A model generated the notes under the pieces. That model was not told where the DNA came from. It did no database searches and saw only the letters and a program-made list of their open reading frames with translations. From the NCBI RefSeq assembly GCF_019977655.1, contig NZ_AP024849.1, positions 3,505,001 through 3,569,000 of the forward strand: 64,000 bases of DNA. Reading direction: 5' to 3'. The translations under genes and the position numbers were made by a program. This document shows positions 62,625-64,000 of the stretch, in pieces. Positions within the stretch are counted from its first letter, which is position 1. Every line of letters begins with the position of its first letter. The DNA comes from Clostridium gelidum (GTDB lineage: Bacteria > Bacillota > Clostridia > Clostridiales > Clostridiaceae).

Positions 62625-62700
62625 TATCTATATAGATACTCACAATGAAAACCCATACCTTTGATTATAACCTGCCGAAAATAGATACATATTTGTTCTA
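62625..62700. repeat. Partial third copy of repeat family 2
   Basis: TAGATACTCACAATGAAAACCC ... TTATAACCTGCCGAAAATAG and TACATATTTGTT parallels the first 65 bases of the copy at 62397, with many changes. Confidence 0.55.
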
Positions 62701-62717
62701 ATAAGTAAATGATAAAA

Positions 62718-62764
62718 AAGAATTAAAAGCAATTCGAATCTGATCCGAATTGCTTTTAATTCTT
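62718..62764. terminator. Strong hairpin between TetR region and chemoreceptor
   Basis: Perfect 19-bp arms AAGAATTAAAAGCAATTCG and CGAATTGCTTTTAATTCTT around a 9-base loop. Confidence 0.8.
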
Positions 62765-62790
62765 CTTATATATTTCATATAACTTTTCCA

Positions 62791-62832
62791 TTATAAATGA
62801 GCAAATGCATTCCTTCCTTTGCCCATTTATAA
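62791..62832 (-). terminator. Terminator of the chemoreceptor gene
   Basis: TTATAAATGAGCAAA and TTTGCCCATTTATAA pair with one mismatch, 6 bases after the chemoreceptor stop. Confidence 0.75.
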
Positions 62833-62837
62833 ATATA

Positions 62838-64000
62838 TTAATTAGTTTTAAATTTATTTATTTCAGTTCCTAATTGCTCTGCTAATATTTGAAGTTCACT
62901 TGAATGTCTTGTAAGTTCTTCCATAGTAGCTGTTATTTCTTCTGCTGAAGCTGTAACTTCTTCTGAAGCTGCTGCTGTTTGTTCTGATATAAATGAAATA
63001 TTCTTGATTTCTGATACTGTAGATTGTTTTTTCTCATTTATGTCTGCAATAGATATTTTCACTTCATCGACTTTTTTAATCATTATTTCAATTGATTTTA
63101 GAATTTCATTAAATATCTGATAAGTTTTACCTACTGCTAAATCCTGTTCATTTACTATACTTTCAGTTGATTTAATAGCATTTACGGCCGTGTCTGATTT
63201 CTTCTGTATACTTGCTATAATTACCTTAATTTCTTCTGTTGAAGTTTGTGATTGTTCCGCAAGTTTTCTTATTTCATCTGCAACTACAGCAAATCCCCTG
63301 CCAGCTTCGCCAGCTCTTGCAGATTCTATACTTGCATTTAATGCTAAAAGATTAGTTTGCGCTGTTATATCTGCTATTGTTTCAGATATTGCATTTATTT
63401 GCTTAGTGCTTTCATTCATATCTTGAACTATATTATTAACTTCTGTCGTAGCTGTCTTAGTTTTATTTGATTTCTCAGTTAATGTATCTATCATGTATAA
63501 TCCCTTTGATCCTAAGTTTTTAGTATCATTTGAAATTTTATCCATTTCATTAGAATTAATACTAATTTTATCTAATCGTGTTGATAACTCATCCATTTCA
63601 GAAGCACCTTTTTGAGCATTTTGAACTTGTTCAGTTGCTCCTACTGAAACATCCTCTATTGCCTTTGCTACTTCGTTTATAGAAGCAGTTATCTCTTCTG
63701 ACATACTTGCAAGACTTGTTGATGTTTCTAATACTGTCTTAGATGACTCTGTAACATTTGTCATAAGATTGGATATATTTTTTATCATTGAGTTAAATGA
63801 TATAGCTAAATCTTTAAATTCATCTTTTGTTGAAGCAGTTATAGATACTGTCAAATCTCCATCTGAAGCTCTAGCAAATACTTCTTTTAGTTTTTGTATA
63901 TTATGAGCTATTCCCTTGCTTAATATAAATGACATAAATACTGCAATAAGTGCCATTACTGCTATTATTAAGAAAGTTGTTTGTAATATAGACTTTGTAT
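62838..64000 (-). CDS. Methyl-accepting chemotaxis protein, N-terminus off window
   Basis: Transmembrane or membrane-associated chemoreceptor that signals to CheA. The frame is open to base 64000 (reading TKSILQTTFLIIAVMALIAV at the edge), so the ATG at 63956 is internal and the sensor domain is outside the window. Visible parts are a membrane helix, a HAMP domain (NIQKLKEVFARASDGDLTVS) and the signalling hairpin with the invariant tip DITAQTNLLALNASIESARA, GEAGRGFAVVADEIRKLAEQ. It ends ... LGTEINKFKTN. Confidence 0.95.
   Translation of the reverse strand, partial: TKSILQTTFLIIAVMALIAVFMSFILSKGIAHNIQKLKEVFARASDGDLTVSITASTKDEFKDLAISFNSMIKNISNLMTNVTESSKTVLETSTSLASMSEEITASINEVAKAIEDVSVGATEQVQNAQKGASEMDELSTRLDKISINSNEMDKISNDTKNLGSKGLYMIDTLTEKSNKTKTATTEVNNIVQDMNESTKQINAISETIADITAQTNLLALNASIESARAGEAGRGFAVVADEIRKLAEQSQTSTEEIKVIIASIQKKSDTAVNAIKSTESIVNEQDLAVGKTYQIFNEILKSIEIMIKKVDEVKISIADINEKKQSTVSEIKNISFISEQTAAASEEVTASAEEITATMEELTRHSSELQILAEQLGTEINKFKTN

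Noticed and set aside
63956..64000. ATG at 63956 as chemoreceptor start
   Set aside because: The frame stays open with hydrophobic codons to the window edge and begins in mid membrane helix, so the real start is outside the window.

Overview
The window is AT-rich DNA from an endospore-forming Firmicute, almost certainly a Clostridium sensu stricto (cluster I) close to the C. beijerinckii group. The evidence is spore genes (alpha/beta-type SASP, a spore photoproduct lyase homologue, a BofC-like protein), ferredoxin-linked 2-oxoacid oxidoreductase genes, strong GGAGG-type ribosome binding sites, and the order relA-apt-recJ-secF-secD-yajC-tgt-queA-ruvB-ruvA-bofC, which matches other Firmicutes. 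No rRNA, tRNA or CRISPR array was seen.

Region 1 (1-14 kb, all minus strand) is a conserved housekeeping block: stringent response (relA, cut by the window edge), purine salvage (apt), a RecJ-like protein that has lost its catalytic residues, protein export (secF, secD, yajC), queuosine tRNA modification (tgt, queA) and Holliday junction processing (ruvB, ruvA). An ISLre2-type transposase gene sits between ruvA and the bofC-like gene. Region 2 (14-30 kb) is accessory: an HExxH membrane protein next to a radical SAM protein, two tandem copies of an apparently free-standing structured small RNA gene, an L,D-transpeptidase, an isochorismatase-family hydrolase divergent from an Lrp regulator, an ABC exporter, and a beta-helix lipoprotein divergent from a two-component system. 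Region 3 (30-41 kb) is eroded. It contains a GC-rich island beside a recombinase tail and fragments of a second DUF255 gene, a J-domain gene and a histidine kinase. Intact genes here are korA-korB, brnQ and a GntR regulator with an AEC transporter.

Region 4 (41-51 kb) has the spore photoproduct lyase homologue lacking the expected H-donor cysteine, a GntR regulator followed by ilvD, a CheY-like protein, an azoreductase-like gene, a SASP and several unknowns. Region 5 (51-64 kb) is signalling and efflux: a 1268-residue hybrid kinase overlapping an HD-GYP response regulator, then an efflux cluster (TetR divergent from HlyD adaptor, two ABC-2 permeases, TolC-like protein) with no ATPase gene in view, and a chemoreceptor cut by the right edge.

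Several intergenic regions carry two families of 150-330 bp palindromic repeats. One family has ends of the form GGCACA(T/A)...ATAACAAGTCC; the other interrupts the efflux operon and recurs inverted on its far side. With the paired small RNA genes, these are the parts of the window least explained by known gene families.
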